DNA from: Pestalotiopsis fici W106-1
Lineage: Eukaryota; Ascomycota; Sordariomycetes; Amphisphaeriales; Sporocadaceae
Direction of reading: 5' to 3'
Length of the DNA: 64,000 nt
Assembly (NCBI RefSeq): GCF_000516985.1
Contig: NW_006917091.1
Span: 1,812,977 to 1,876,976 of the forward strand
A model generated the notes under the pieces. That model was not told where the DNA came from, did not search any database, and was given only the letters and a program-made list of their open reading frames with translations. This document shows positions 1 to 9,922 of the stretch, one piece after another. The translations under genes and the position numbers were made by a program. Each line of letters opens with the position of its first letter. Position 1 is the first letter of the stretch.

Positions 1-1
1 T

Positions 2-355
2 CAAGTGCTCATGCAACCCTTGTTGGGTGTATTCCTGGTGTTCCAGAGGCGTCTGTGCAAAGAAGTCTTCTCCAGTCTCCTCCTCGTCTGAATCTTCGCC
101 TGTCGCTCTAGATGCAGACGATGTGACCAGAGAATCAAGTCCCGTTGAGGTCTTGCGCCATCGCGCGTCCTGTTGTGAGGCGGTCTGTGATGTCTGCGAT
201 GTCTGCGAGCTTTGCGGGATCTGCGCCGGACTTGCAGCTGCTTCACGAGTCTCCTCGAGCAGCTGATTCAAGAGGTTTTGGCTTTCCAAGTACGCGTCCC
301 GCTGCTCGTCCAGCCGCTTGAGAAGCGCCTCTAACTTCTGTCCGTCCAGAACCAT
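2..355 (-). CDS. N-terminal part of an unrecognised coiled-coil protein (runs off the left edge)
   Basis: The reading frame opens with an ATG at 355 and stays open for 118 codons to the window edge, so only the N-terminus is present. The first 30 or so residues form a leucine/glutamate-rich amphipathic helix (MVLDGQKLEALLKRLDEQRD at the start), typical of a coiled coil. A Gln/Ser/Thr-rich low-complexity stretch follows, then an acidic patch (GEDSDEEETGEDFF). The opposite strand also carries an open frame here, but it lacks this helix-then-acidic organisation. I do not recognise the family. Vesicle-tethering and autophagy adaptors often start this way, but that is only an analogy. Confidence 0.6.
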   Translation of the reverse strand, partial: MVLDGQKLEALLKRLDEQRDAYLESQNLLNQLLEETREAAASPAQIPQSSQTSQTSQTASQQDARWRKTSTGLDSLVTSSASRATGEDSDEEETGEDFFAQTPLEHQEYTQQGLHEHL

Positions 356-1472
356 GCTACGGTAATTACTTCGACTCGGGGCCTAGACACATGAAGGAGG
401 CAATACAGTTGCTTTTTTGGAAACAAAGATTGAAAGTTGAGAGGCGAGGCTGGCAAAGTCGACATGGCCTTTTTCCCTCGTCTGCCAGCCTGATGAACAT
501 GTTGTAGGCCGGCCAGTGCTGCCGTATTGTGGTGCATGCAGCAGAGTCCAGACTCTAGACAGACCCCCGCTCAGGAACTGAGCAAGAAAGCTGACATTTC
601 GACCACCCAATCAGACGATCACATATGGCAGGCGGCCCTGTCGTATCTACACCGCTGTCGAACAAAGATCAATCATTCTGCATTGCCGAGAATTCGGCCC
701 CCAACAAAAGACTCTCCATTTTCGAGTGCATTCTCGCTTACCCCGCTGCAGATGAACTCGTCCCTTGGCTTCTCCAACGTCGTGGTACTACTAATGTTGT
801 GTAGTGGACTTGATATGCGGTTCGTCCACAAGTTTACTGTCGAACACGATGCAGCAGATACCACCTCTTGCACGATAGACAGGCTGAACAAAAACTGATT
901 TGAATAATTCTCAATTTTATTGTAGTGGAGTTGCAGTAAAAACGTTGAGTTTCAATGGTGAACCGATTCATTTGGTCCCAGAGATGTAAGCAAAGAATTA
1001 ATAGGAAGACAAAAAAAAGGAAAGACCATGAGAAGTGTAACACAAATCAAGCTCTAGTGATTACTTTATACACATTCGTAAATATATACCCGGGTGGTGA
1101 GCCTGTCCGATGGTCATCTCAGATCCCCATAGTCACAGTGGCGCACCGAATACTATCGCGCCGCATCAATCATCTGCGGCGGGACCCGCTGAAGTAGGAT
1201 AGTGTGGACTAGAGCCATGAATATGACACTATCGCTCCGCTACAGGGGGCTGCTTCTGCTAATCAATTGAAGGAATACACACCCGTACTAGATAATAATA
1301 GATATCCCTGCGTTGCTCCATAATAACATAACGTCTCTTCATCACGTTTCTCTGTTGATTTAAAACCCACAAGTTCTCAGTGGTTGAATTCTTCTTCTCC
1401 TCATGGTTCCCCCCAATAGACAATACACCATCTCCGTGGAGGCTGAAAAGGTTCGGATTGTTGGACGACAAA
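356..1472. other. Intergenic, no gene seen
   Basis: This is spacer between the divergent coiled-coil gene and the P450 gene and contains the promoters of both. Only short frames without domain-like content are present. An 8-bp inverted repeat (GATAGTGT at 1198 and its complement at 1226) is too small to call an element. Confidence 0.6.
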
Positions 1473-3444
1473 ATGGCGCCTCAAATGATGGAGTCCATGC
1501 TTGAGGGCGCTGCCTCTCACAAGGCCGTCCTTGCTGTTGTTACCGTGAGTAAGGCGCAACCCCCGTGAATTTCTGTCGCCAATGACTTCCGCTCTTACAT
1601 AGACTGACATTGGTATCACAGATTTTGACATATGCGACAATTCGATGCATCTATCATCTCTACTTTCATCCTGCAGCTAGATACCCAGGACCCAAGCTTG
1701 CAGCCATTTCCAATGTATGGTATGCGTACCAATGGTGAGTTGACTGCCTAACGTTCCCAGCTTGTTCGACTTCATTGCTCATATTGATGCCATAGGATCA
1801 CTGGCAAATACCCTTTCGCGATCGCCGAAGCCCACAGAAAATATGGTGAGACAATCTGCATCAGAGCACCATAGTCTTGCCCATGATATCTAATGGCTGT
1901 TACAGGCGACGTTGTACGCATTGCACCAAACGAGCTGGTTTTCATCACTCCACAGGCTGGAACAGGTCAGTACCCCAGTCCTACACAGTTTCCAGAAAAC
2001 GAAAATGAAACCGACTCTTACTGAATAATTTACCCTAGACATGTTTGGATCTCAGCAAAAAGGTTTCGAGCATTTTACCAAATCTGATTTCATCAGCCTT
2101 GGTAGAGCTGACCAGGGCATCACTTGGGAAACAGACCCCGTCAAGCACCGTCAGAAAGTCAAATGGCTCCTGCCGGCATTTAGCGCCAAGTCACTCAAGA
2201 CCAAAGAACCAATCATCCATAAGTATATTGACATTTTTGTGGAAAAGATGAAGAAGACTGTTCAGAGCGACCGAGGCATAGAACTGAGACAGGTGAGTCC
2301 GCATCGAAATGGTAGAGTTGATCATTCTCTTACCTTGGTTTGTTTAGTGGGCAGACTGGCTTGCCATGGACATAGCAGCCGATCTGGGATATAGCCGGGA
2401 GATGGACCAACTGAAAGAGGGTAAGTCTTATACTAGCATCACTTTACCCTTGGTTTACCAACTGACACGCCATGTAGAGAGATCTTCGCCATACCTGGAG
2501 TCCATCTGGGCTGCCAACTTCTTTGTCACGATGCACACAAACGCGAAGAAGTTCCCTCTGCTTGGCTGGCTTCAGTATTTCTCTGTGCCACCTGCGGCCA
2601 TTGGGAACTACGTAAGAGCCATTAGTGCCAACAACAAGGCATTCATGAAACGCATCGATGATCGGGGCATGACACAGCACCCAGACCATTTTGACCAACT
2701 TCTGGCTCCCGGTGCCCCTATCCCCCCTAAAAATGACCTTGAATCTCTCGAGACCATTTGTCTACATCTACTCCTGGCGGGATACGAACCCATCTCAAGT
2801 TCCTTCCACGGCATTATAGCGTTAATTCTGCAGGATCCCCCGAGCTACCAACGTCTGGTTAAGGAGATCCGGGGTACGTTTATTAGCTACGACGATATCA
2901 CAGCCGACTCTCTAGTTCCTCTCAAGTTCTTGTATGCCACTGTCATGGAGCAGCTCCGTATCATTGTGGTTGGCGCCACCGGTCAACCGCGCGTGAGTCC
3001 TGGTGCCACAGTCGACGGGCACTATATTCCCAAGGGTGTAAGTTATATCCCACTTACATCCAGTCTCGAGCCGAATGATGCTGATTTCAGATACAGGTTG
3101 AAGTGCAATACGGCAACTACGCCTTTACGCGTGACTCGAGATGGTTCTATGACCCATACAATTTCCGGCCTCAACGCTGGCTGCCTCGGGATCACGCGGA
3201 CTGGGACGCTGCCTTTGAGAATGATGCTCGCGACGACTTCCACCCATGGAGCGTCGGCATCCGCGCCTGCCCCGGTATGACTCTATCGTGGCATGAGATT
3301 CGACTCATCATTGCCAAGGTGCTCTGGACCTTTGATGTGGAATTGTTACCGGGCCAAGACATTAATTACGAGAGAGATTTCAAGCTTTGGGGCATGTTGG
3401 AAAAGCCTGATCTCTGGGTTCGGTTTAAGCCGGTGGATCGATAG
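1473..3444 (+). CDS. Cytochrome P450 monooxygenase, eight exons
   Basis: Exons are 1473-1544, 1622-1734, 1796-1845, 1906-1965, 2039-2292, 2348-2420, 2478-3037 and 3091-3444. All junctions are GT-AG and in phase, giving 511 residues, normal for a fungal microsomal P450. The N-terminus holds a hydrophobic anchor followed by the Pro-Gly hinge (YPGPKL). The K-helix ExxR is E365-R368 (EQLR), the PERF-like motif is FRPQRW (419-424), and the haem-binding loop is [10 protein letters not shown] with Cys454 as thiolate ligand. The overall look is that of secondary-metabolism P450s of the isotrichodermin-hydroxylase type; the substrate cannot be told. The oddity is helix I, which reads AGYEP (308-312): the oxygen-activating Thr is replaced by Pro. 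An MFS exporter gene follows on the same strand. Confidence 0.93.
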
Positions 3445-3856
3445 ACAATGAGACCATACCGGTACATATAGCATGAACTTGGGCCAATAATGTCTGGCAT
3501 TTTTATCATGGCGGGTGGGAGCAATGGTGCAGCAGCACGTCTGTACAAGTCCTCTTCTTTCTCGTATACCTCAAAGCAACAAGAACATCGATAGACGCGA
3601 ATTCCTTTGCCTTCCGCTGCATCAGCCGAGTTTAATATTCGCAGTGAACCAAGCTAGGCGGCGGGTTGCTATGAATCGCATCGCAATACCTCGGCACCTG
3701 CACCTGTACCTTGTGTGCTTTACTTTCAAAACAGAGCCATAGTCCTGCGACCGACGATACAACACCATCATTCAACCAAATCCAAAGACACCACGGACTT
3801 TGAATTCAAAAGGAGAAAAAGTCCTCGGGCAGTACCTTACGACAAGACGTTGCGGT

Positions 3857-4072
3857 AAAAAAAAAAAAAAAAAAAAAGGAAAGGGAAGGGGGGGGGGGGG
3901 GGGGGGAAGGAAGGAAAAGGAAGGAAAGAAGAAAGAAAGAAGAAGAGACNNNNNNNNNNNNNNNNNNNNNNNNNNNNNNNNNNNNNNNNNNNNNNNNNNN
4001 NNNNNNNNNNNNNNNNNNNNNNNNNNNNNNNNNNNNNNNNNNNNNNNNNAGGAAAAAGAAAGAAAGAAAGAG
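3857..4072 (+). repeat. Homopurine tract interrupted by the gap
   Basis: From 3857 to 3948 the plus strand is purine only: 21 A (3857-3877), then mixed GA, then 19 G (3888-3906), then GGAA/GAAA-type repeats. Purines resume right after the gap, from 4050 to 4072. Such tracts are hard to sequence through and can form triplex or G-rich structures. Confidence 0.9.
3950..4049. other. Assembly gap (exactly 100 N)
   Basis: A run of exactly 100 N is the usual placeholder for a gap of unknown size. It lies inside the purine tract, so the true length between the P450 and MFS genes is unknown. Confidence 0.97.
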
Positions 4073-4843
4073 CTAAGAACAGCTTCATATAGGCGCACAA
4101 ACTTGTCTAAGACCACCGGGTCGGTTCGCTACTACCTATAACACTACTATACAACATTATTCTCTACGCGATTGGCATTGTTGAGACTCTCGGCCAGAGC
4201 ATTGCTCATGCGCACAATGATTGCGGAGACGCCCTCTGCGGGAGGAGGTGACGTGCAGGGCTGTTTGCCGGGGAAATGATGCCGGCACGGCAGGCGCCTC
4301 GAGATCTATCTTTTAGATGAAATCGTTGAAAGGGAACGGGCAGTGCTGTACACTGGCGACCGGCGATACTTTTGTAGATTATCACAAATCAGATAAGGAA
4401 CCAACCCACAATAATGAATCGGTAAGTACCTTTAAACCAAACTTGATGAGAATACTTTGCACGACGTCAAGACTACGCTCGTATCCTCCTTAATTGAGAT
4501 TCATTTTGTGACCCAAATCGTTATCGTATAGTAAAGTTTCAGTAAATCTGCGCCGTGGAATCTGCAAAGCATCGTGCACGATTCCGGGCCGCTTCGGGTA
4601 TTGCACCCAACGAATGTATACGCCGAAAATTACCTAAATCTATCCATTGGCTCAGCCGGTTGTTGATACATGGTACGGGCTGGCGACTGAGCCATGATGT
4701 TTTTGACAACGGGTTTAAGATATGTTATCAATACTACCGTTTACTGTGTGTGGTTTATATAGCGTCGGCCAATCGGCAGGCTACCCTACAATCCTCAGCT
4801 GGACGGGATGATCTGATCTTGGCGGGTCCCCTGGAGACACTAG

Positions 4844-4860
4844 GCAGCAGCAGCAGCAGC
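4844..4860 (+). repeat. GCA trinucleotide microsatellite
   Basis: There are five to six GCA units in a row, in apparently non-coding DNA upstream of the MFS gene. Confidence 0.8.
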
Positions 4861-4995
4861 CGGGAATCATCCGTATCTAGATAATGCTACCCAATAATCC
4901 CTGCTGTTGATTGTTGGAATAACGCTTTGAAAGCAGGTCGCGTATGCAAGCATGTTCCAGTGGCGTACCCTGAGAAATTGTTTATTATTTGGAAA

Positions 4996-5058
4996 GCTTG
5001 TTTGGAAGGCTTGTTTGCCTGTCCTTAAAGCTTGTTTATAAAAGTTTCCAAAGCTTGG
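4996..5058 (+). promoter_or_regulatory. Probable core promoter and repeated GCTTGTTT boxes of the MFS gene
   Basis: The octamer GCTTGTTT occurs three times (4996, 5009, 5030), followed by a related AAGCTTGG at 5051. A TATAAAA box sits at 5037-5043, about 110 bp before the MFS start codon, and is followed by a CT-rich stretch as is common at fungal transcription starts. The repeats may be binding sites for a regulator; this is inferred from spacing only. Confidence 0.4.
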
Positions 5059-5153
5059 CTCTCTAGTTTTTCTTTTCTTCCCAACACCGTTGTTGTGAAT
5101 CTATTACATAGCTTGGCCTTCATTCACATAGCATTCTTTCGATCCCGACGACA

Positions 5154-7102
5154 ATGGGGGACAAAACGGGGGAAATGACCGTACCGACAGATCACGACGT
5201 CTTGGAAGCGGCGGACGCGTCAACGTTGCCCGACGAGAAGAAGCACGACACCACAACACAGACACAAGCTGACCCTCCAAGCCAGGCAGGACCACAACAA
5301 CCGGAACAATCCCATCTCCATGGACTGAAACTCGTCCTCCTCATTACCCTTCTATACTTGGGCATCTACCTTGTAGCTTTGGAGCTCACGATGCTGTCCA
5401 CCTTGGTCCCAATAATGACGGACCAATTTGGAAATGTGACCAACATTTCGTGGTACTCTTCAGCATATGTTTTGTCCTTGTGCGTAGCTCCCTTCCTTTT
5501 TTTCTTCCTTTCGGCGTGGAATGATTTGTCGAAACTAATTTAATGTGACCGTACCAGATGTGTCTTCACGCCTGTAGGGGGCAAGTTATACAGCCAACTA
5601 CCCGTCAAACTCGTGTACCTATCATCAATTGGCACCTTTAGCATCGGTCTTCTGGTTTCCTCGCTGGCAAGATCGAGCCCCATGTTTATAGCCGGCCGAG
5701 TGATAAACGGAATAGGAGCAGCAGGCCAATTCGGAGGAGCTTTGCTACTGATCGGTCCTTCTTGCCGGCCCGAGATTCGCCCCGTCGTGACTGCGGGTGC
5801 CTTCTCAATAGTACCTGTAGGGTCCATGACTGGTCCTATTATTGCTGGAGCACTAGCGGCTCGTGCAGGGTGGCGCTGGTGTAGCTTTTCCCTCCCCCCA
5901 TTGTTTGGTGTGCAACAGTTGTCGCTAATAACGCTGTAGGCTTTTGGATGCTGCTATTTATGAGCGGCTTTATCATAATTTGCGCCTCGTTGATGAAGCT
6001 GCCAGAGAAGGCCAGTAAGCCACCCATTCGACAAGGGCTGAAGGCACTTCCGAGTAAAATTGACCTAGTCGGATTCGTCTTGTTTGCCTCGGCTGCCGTG
6101 ATGCTTCTACTCGCTCTGACGTGGGGCGGACAAGCTACGATATCTTGGTCATCGGCTACCATCATCGGGCTACTTTGCGGTGGTGTATGCTCCGCTGTGC
6201 TTTTCTGTTTCTGGTGCCGGTTCAAACAAGATGACGCATTGATCCCACCCTCTTGTTTAACCCAACGTTCAGTCTACGTGGGGAGTATACTTATATGTCT
6301 CCAGGGAGGAGCTACACAGGCAATCCCGTTCTTCCTGCCATTATGGTTTCAGGCCATCAAAGGTGATAGCACCGAAGAGAGCGCACTTCACATACTGCCA
6401 TCCCTGATTTCCATGGTCATTGCCACCATGGCTTGCGGATCATTGCTGCGGAAGCTAAGATATATCCCGCCTTGGGCTATCATCGGCGGCTTGATCACTA
6501 GTATTGGGTCTGGTCTTTTAACGACGCTTACCCCCGAGACATCAACAGGGAAGTGGATAGGGTATCAGATTGTTACCAGTTTTGGGCGCGGATTAGCCTT
6601 CCAGATTGTGAGTAAGACAGTATTCCACATATGGCAATTAGATCACTAAATATCAACCATTTATAGCCAATCACTTCTGTCCAAGAATTTGTACCACCTG
6701 CCAAACACGCCATATCAATAACGTCTATGAATCTCTTTATGCAACTGGGAAATGCTGTATCGGTATCAGCTTCTCAGACTATATTCAACAATCGACTGCC
6801 TGCTCTTCTCTCTCGGTATGCACCCGAAGTAAACACCACCATGGTGTTGCAAGCTGGAGCTACTCAAGCTCGCCACCTTATACTGCCAGAGCAGCTGCCT
6901 GGCTTCTTGAAGGCATACAACCAAGCCATAACGAGTATCTTTGTATGTGACAGGCTGACTGATTCCTTGCTGTTCAAATGCTTACCATCCTTACGTATAG
7001 TATCTTACCACCTCTGTCGCAATTTTGTCATTCCTAGTTAGTTTCGCCTTGGAGTGGAAGAGATTAGACAAAGCGCCGGCCAAGCCCAAATCCAATGTTT
7101 GA
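5154..7102 (+). CDS. MFS drug-efflux-type transporter (DHA2 family), five exons
   Basis: Exons are 5154-5479, 5558-5880, 5940-6607, 6667-6942 and 7001-7102, all in phase, giving 564 residues. A hydrophilic cytosolic N-terminus of about 55 residues precedes the first membrane segment. Recognisable family parts are the NISWYSSAYVLSL segment, GRVINGIGAAGQFGGALL, the antiporter motif C (VGSMTGPIIAGAL) followed by GWRWCFWMLLF, and the later GNAVSVSASQTIF. Members of this group export toxins, drugs or secondary metabolites by proton antiport at the plasma membrane. The position next to a P450 fits a metabolite exporter, but the substrate cannot be read from sequence. The last exon supplies the final helix and a short basic tail. 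Confidence 0.93.
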
Positions 7103-7390
7103 GGTTTAAATCCTTCGTGCCGTAGACACGTCCTGTACAACGGCTATCATTGGCGATTTCGTAATTTGAACTGGTCCTAGGGACTCGGCGCTGTTCTAAT
7201 CAGATCGAGGGCAGGGCCACAAGTCATATTTGTTCAACATCAGTCATCTCACGGATAGTTTCGAAAATGCCATCGAGTGTGGTATTGTGAGGCACTATTG
7301 AATGCTTTATTAACGTGCAAGACTGATTTTAATTGCTGCCTAGTCCGCTCCCTTGTGAATGACTCGTCTCCAAAATTGATCGACTCTATT

Positions 7391-9922
7391 CTAATAATAC
7401 TTTTTGCCCCCAACCGTCTCTACTTTACTTGTATCATCCGGATTCTGGTCCAGAGCCAATTGCACATTGTCAGCATGATCTGCTCTGACCCGTACAATCT
7501 TCTTCCAAATCTGATCCGAAGTGACGCCGGCACCTACGTCTGCCGAATCTTGGTCATTGGGATTTGGCGTTCTCAGGGCGAGAAGAAAGAGATCCTGCAA
7601 GTCTGACCACGGCGCGACACTCAAGACCCGCACAGGTCCTCCCCACAGATGGATCTGGAGCAACTCCAGCACAGAGAGGACAGCAATCACGAGACCGTAG
7701 GTGAATACAGTGCCGAGGTAGATGCACATCATGGAGACGGCAAAATCCAGTGTGCGGCGTCGCTGGCCCGACCCGTACCCGTAGCGCTTGGCTTGCATGT
7801 CAATGTTCAAGGCTTGTTTAAACGTTGCCGTATAGTTTTCAAATGTCCGTTCTGGATAATACGTGATCCCCTGGGCCGTAACATTTGAATGCGTTTCGTT
7901 CAAGCGTTTGTATGTCCTGATGTCGCGAAAGTAGCCGTGCTGGTTCGTCAGGTCTACTAAACTGAGCTCCTTGTCTGTCTCGACCAGCCTCACGAACGGA
8001 CCCGAGCCCAATGAGCTTCGCGAGAGACTTTCGGTTAGGTACGCTCCAAAAACCTTGGCGAGAGAGATATTTGGAGGAGTATCGCTGTGACCAAGCGGGT
8101 CTATGTGATCTGCACTGGTGCCGTTCTTTGTCTCATTATATCTTAGTTGTTGAATAAGCCGGCCGACGGTGGTATTGCTCAAATGATCATTGCTGAATTT
8201 TAATTCCGGGTTGGATATGGGAAACCAATCCCTCTCAAACTTGATGACCCGGATGTTACCATCAAACCTTTTGTGGTACGCCTCTTGCAGGTCATTGCCA
8301 GCGCTGGGTCTGGCCCGAAGAATGTCGTCAACTTGGGGGGTGTACGTGAATGTAGACCCCGCCCAGCTCGCCAACATCGTACACAGGTAAAGCTCACGGT
8401 CCATGTTATTATTCGACACGAGCCCACTCGTGAAAACAACCGAAGAATTGTCATGGTGTGTTGTGTATTCTGGGTTGAGACTATTGCTGCTCCAGGAAGT
8501 CGCATTCGGCCAGACATCGGCAAGAGAGGGTGGGTGTGATTTAGTATGTTCACAGTCGGCATCTCCAAAGCATTCAAGGCCCACTGGATACTTAAAGGAT
8601 AGATATGGGCTCGAATTGGTGTACGGATGTGTCTCGCAAATGGACTGGACAAACGGCTGGTACTGATTGTCTCCTTTAGACGTCAACTGGTAACGGGGTT
8701 CCTTTGACACAGCGCCAACGCTTGTGGTGTTGATGAATTGTTGGAAAAGACCGATACTGTTCATGAGAAAATGCGGTGGGGTCGTACTGAGCATCCTGTC
8801 GCCTTTTTTGGTAATGTTCAGATATCGGCGGATCTTGGTAGACTCGGATTGGAATATCAGATTGTTTGCCAAGTCTGTGGCTCCCAAATTTTCAGCCCAG
8901 CCCATCAGCTCAGAATAGCCTGAAGCTGGATATTTGGACGAATCCAGGATATCGCAAGTTCCCAATTTTGTCCGATATGTATACCCATTATTGTAATCGC
9001 GCAAATGAACTGTCCAGACTTCGACGGACTCGTTGTAACATATAAGAGGGAGAGTAATGTTTTCAAAGGCCGAGTTGCCTTTGAAGTCGTACTAGCCAAG
9101 AGTAGGGCTGTGGAGGACAGCAGATGCCGGCCCAACAATGGTTGACATGATGGTCGCGAACGCGAGGAACTCACAGTGTACCAGTTCCCATGGTCTCGAC
9201 TTGTCAAGGCCCTGGTGACGGAAGGCCGCACTCCAGAGATACGGCAAATCACCCACTCGATAACCGCCCGTCAGGAATCCGAGCCGGACACCACCTCCGA
9301 CGAGGCGACGACGAAATATCGACAATGCGATTGCAGATAGCGACAAGACGATCAGAATCTCGTGCAGTTTTGCGGCGAGTTGAATCAAGTTGGCAATGAT
9401 GTCTGCTTTAATCAACTCTCCTCTGATGACGGCGCCCTCTTCGGGATACCAATAAACTGGCATAATTCCTAGATTGACGGCTGCTACTGATGCGAGGATG
9501 GCGGGCACATGGATGAGTATCCCATGGAAGTGGTGAGTCCAGCCTGTTCGGGTTATTATTTTCGGCTCTTGGTTCGAGTTCGGAATATCTGTTGATCTGT
9601 ACCCGTTGCATCCATTGTTGAGTGATAATGCCGCGGACTCGGAGTTTCTGAACCGACCGCACGAAGGCTCACGCCTTGTGTGCGATGCGTGTACATCAGG
9701 AAGTCCTGTGTTATTCTGGTTTCCAACATATGTACTTTCAGGTTGATGTGAGAGCAGAGGTCCGTGGTATAAAGTTGCTCCTTCATGGTATGTTTCTCGG
9801 GGGGTCAGGTACAATGCTGGATAAGCTGAAGAATTCCATTCTGACACCCTCGGCCATTGATTTGATAGATAATGACCTTGGTACGGAGAGGGCTGGAATA
9901 TTCCTGGCCTTTGCTGGCTCAT
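7391..9922 (-). pseudogene. Uncharacterised polytopic membrane protein, paralogue A, with in-frame stop
   Basis: One uninterrupted frame of 843 codons runs from the ATG at 9922, except for a TAG at 9092-9094 (codon 277). An in-frame ATG at 10090 would add 56 residues, but 9922 gives a length close to the sister gene at 15035-17604 (830 residues). The layout is a disordered N-terminus, hydrophobic segments at about 134-157, 179-203 and 247-270, a roughly 450-residue hydrophilic region with at least eight N-x-S/T sequons (likely extracellular), a final hydrophobic segment at about 724-756 and a cytosolic tail ending in KKYY. Signature motifs shared with the sister are AAKLHEILIVLSLS, GYRVGDLPYL, GPASAVL, the C-terminal WSDLQDL and GAGV. 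I know no function for this family. The stop lies where the sister has Trp; no plausible intron removes it. Confidence 0.75.

Larger units (their letters stand above)
3445..5153. other. Intergenic, with assembly gap and purine tract
   Basis: About 1.7 kb lie between the P450 and the MFS gene. The stretch holds the homopurine tract and gap described separately, a short CAG-type microsatellite and the MFS promoter. The longest frame (4555-4884) has no recognisable domain and ends in the microsatellite, so I do not call it a gene. Confidence 0.6.

Noticed and set aside
1198..1233. 8-bp inverted repeat as a possible mini-transposon end
   Set aside because: Too short, no target-site duplication and no second copy seen in the window.
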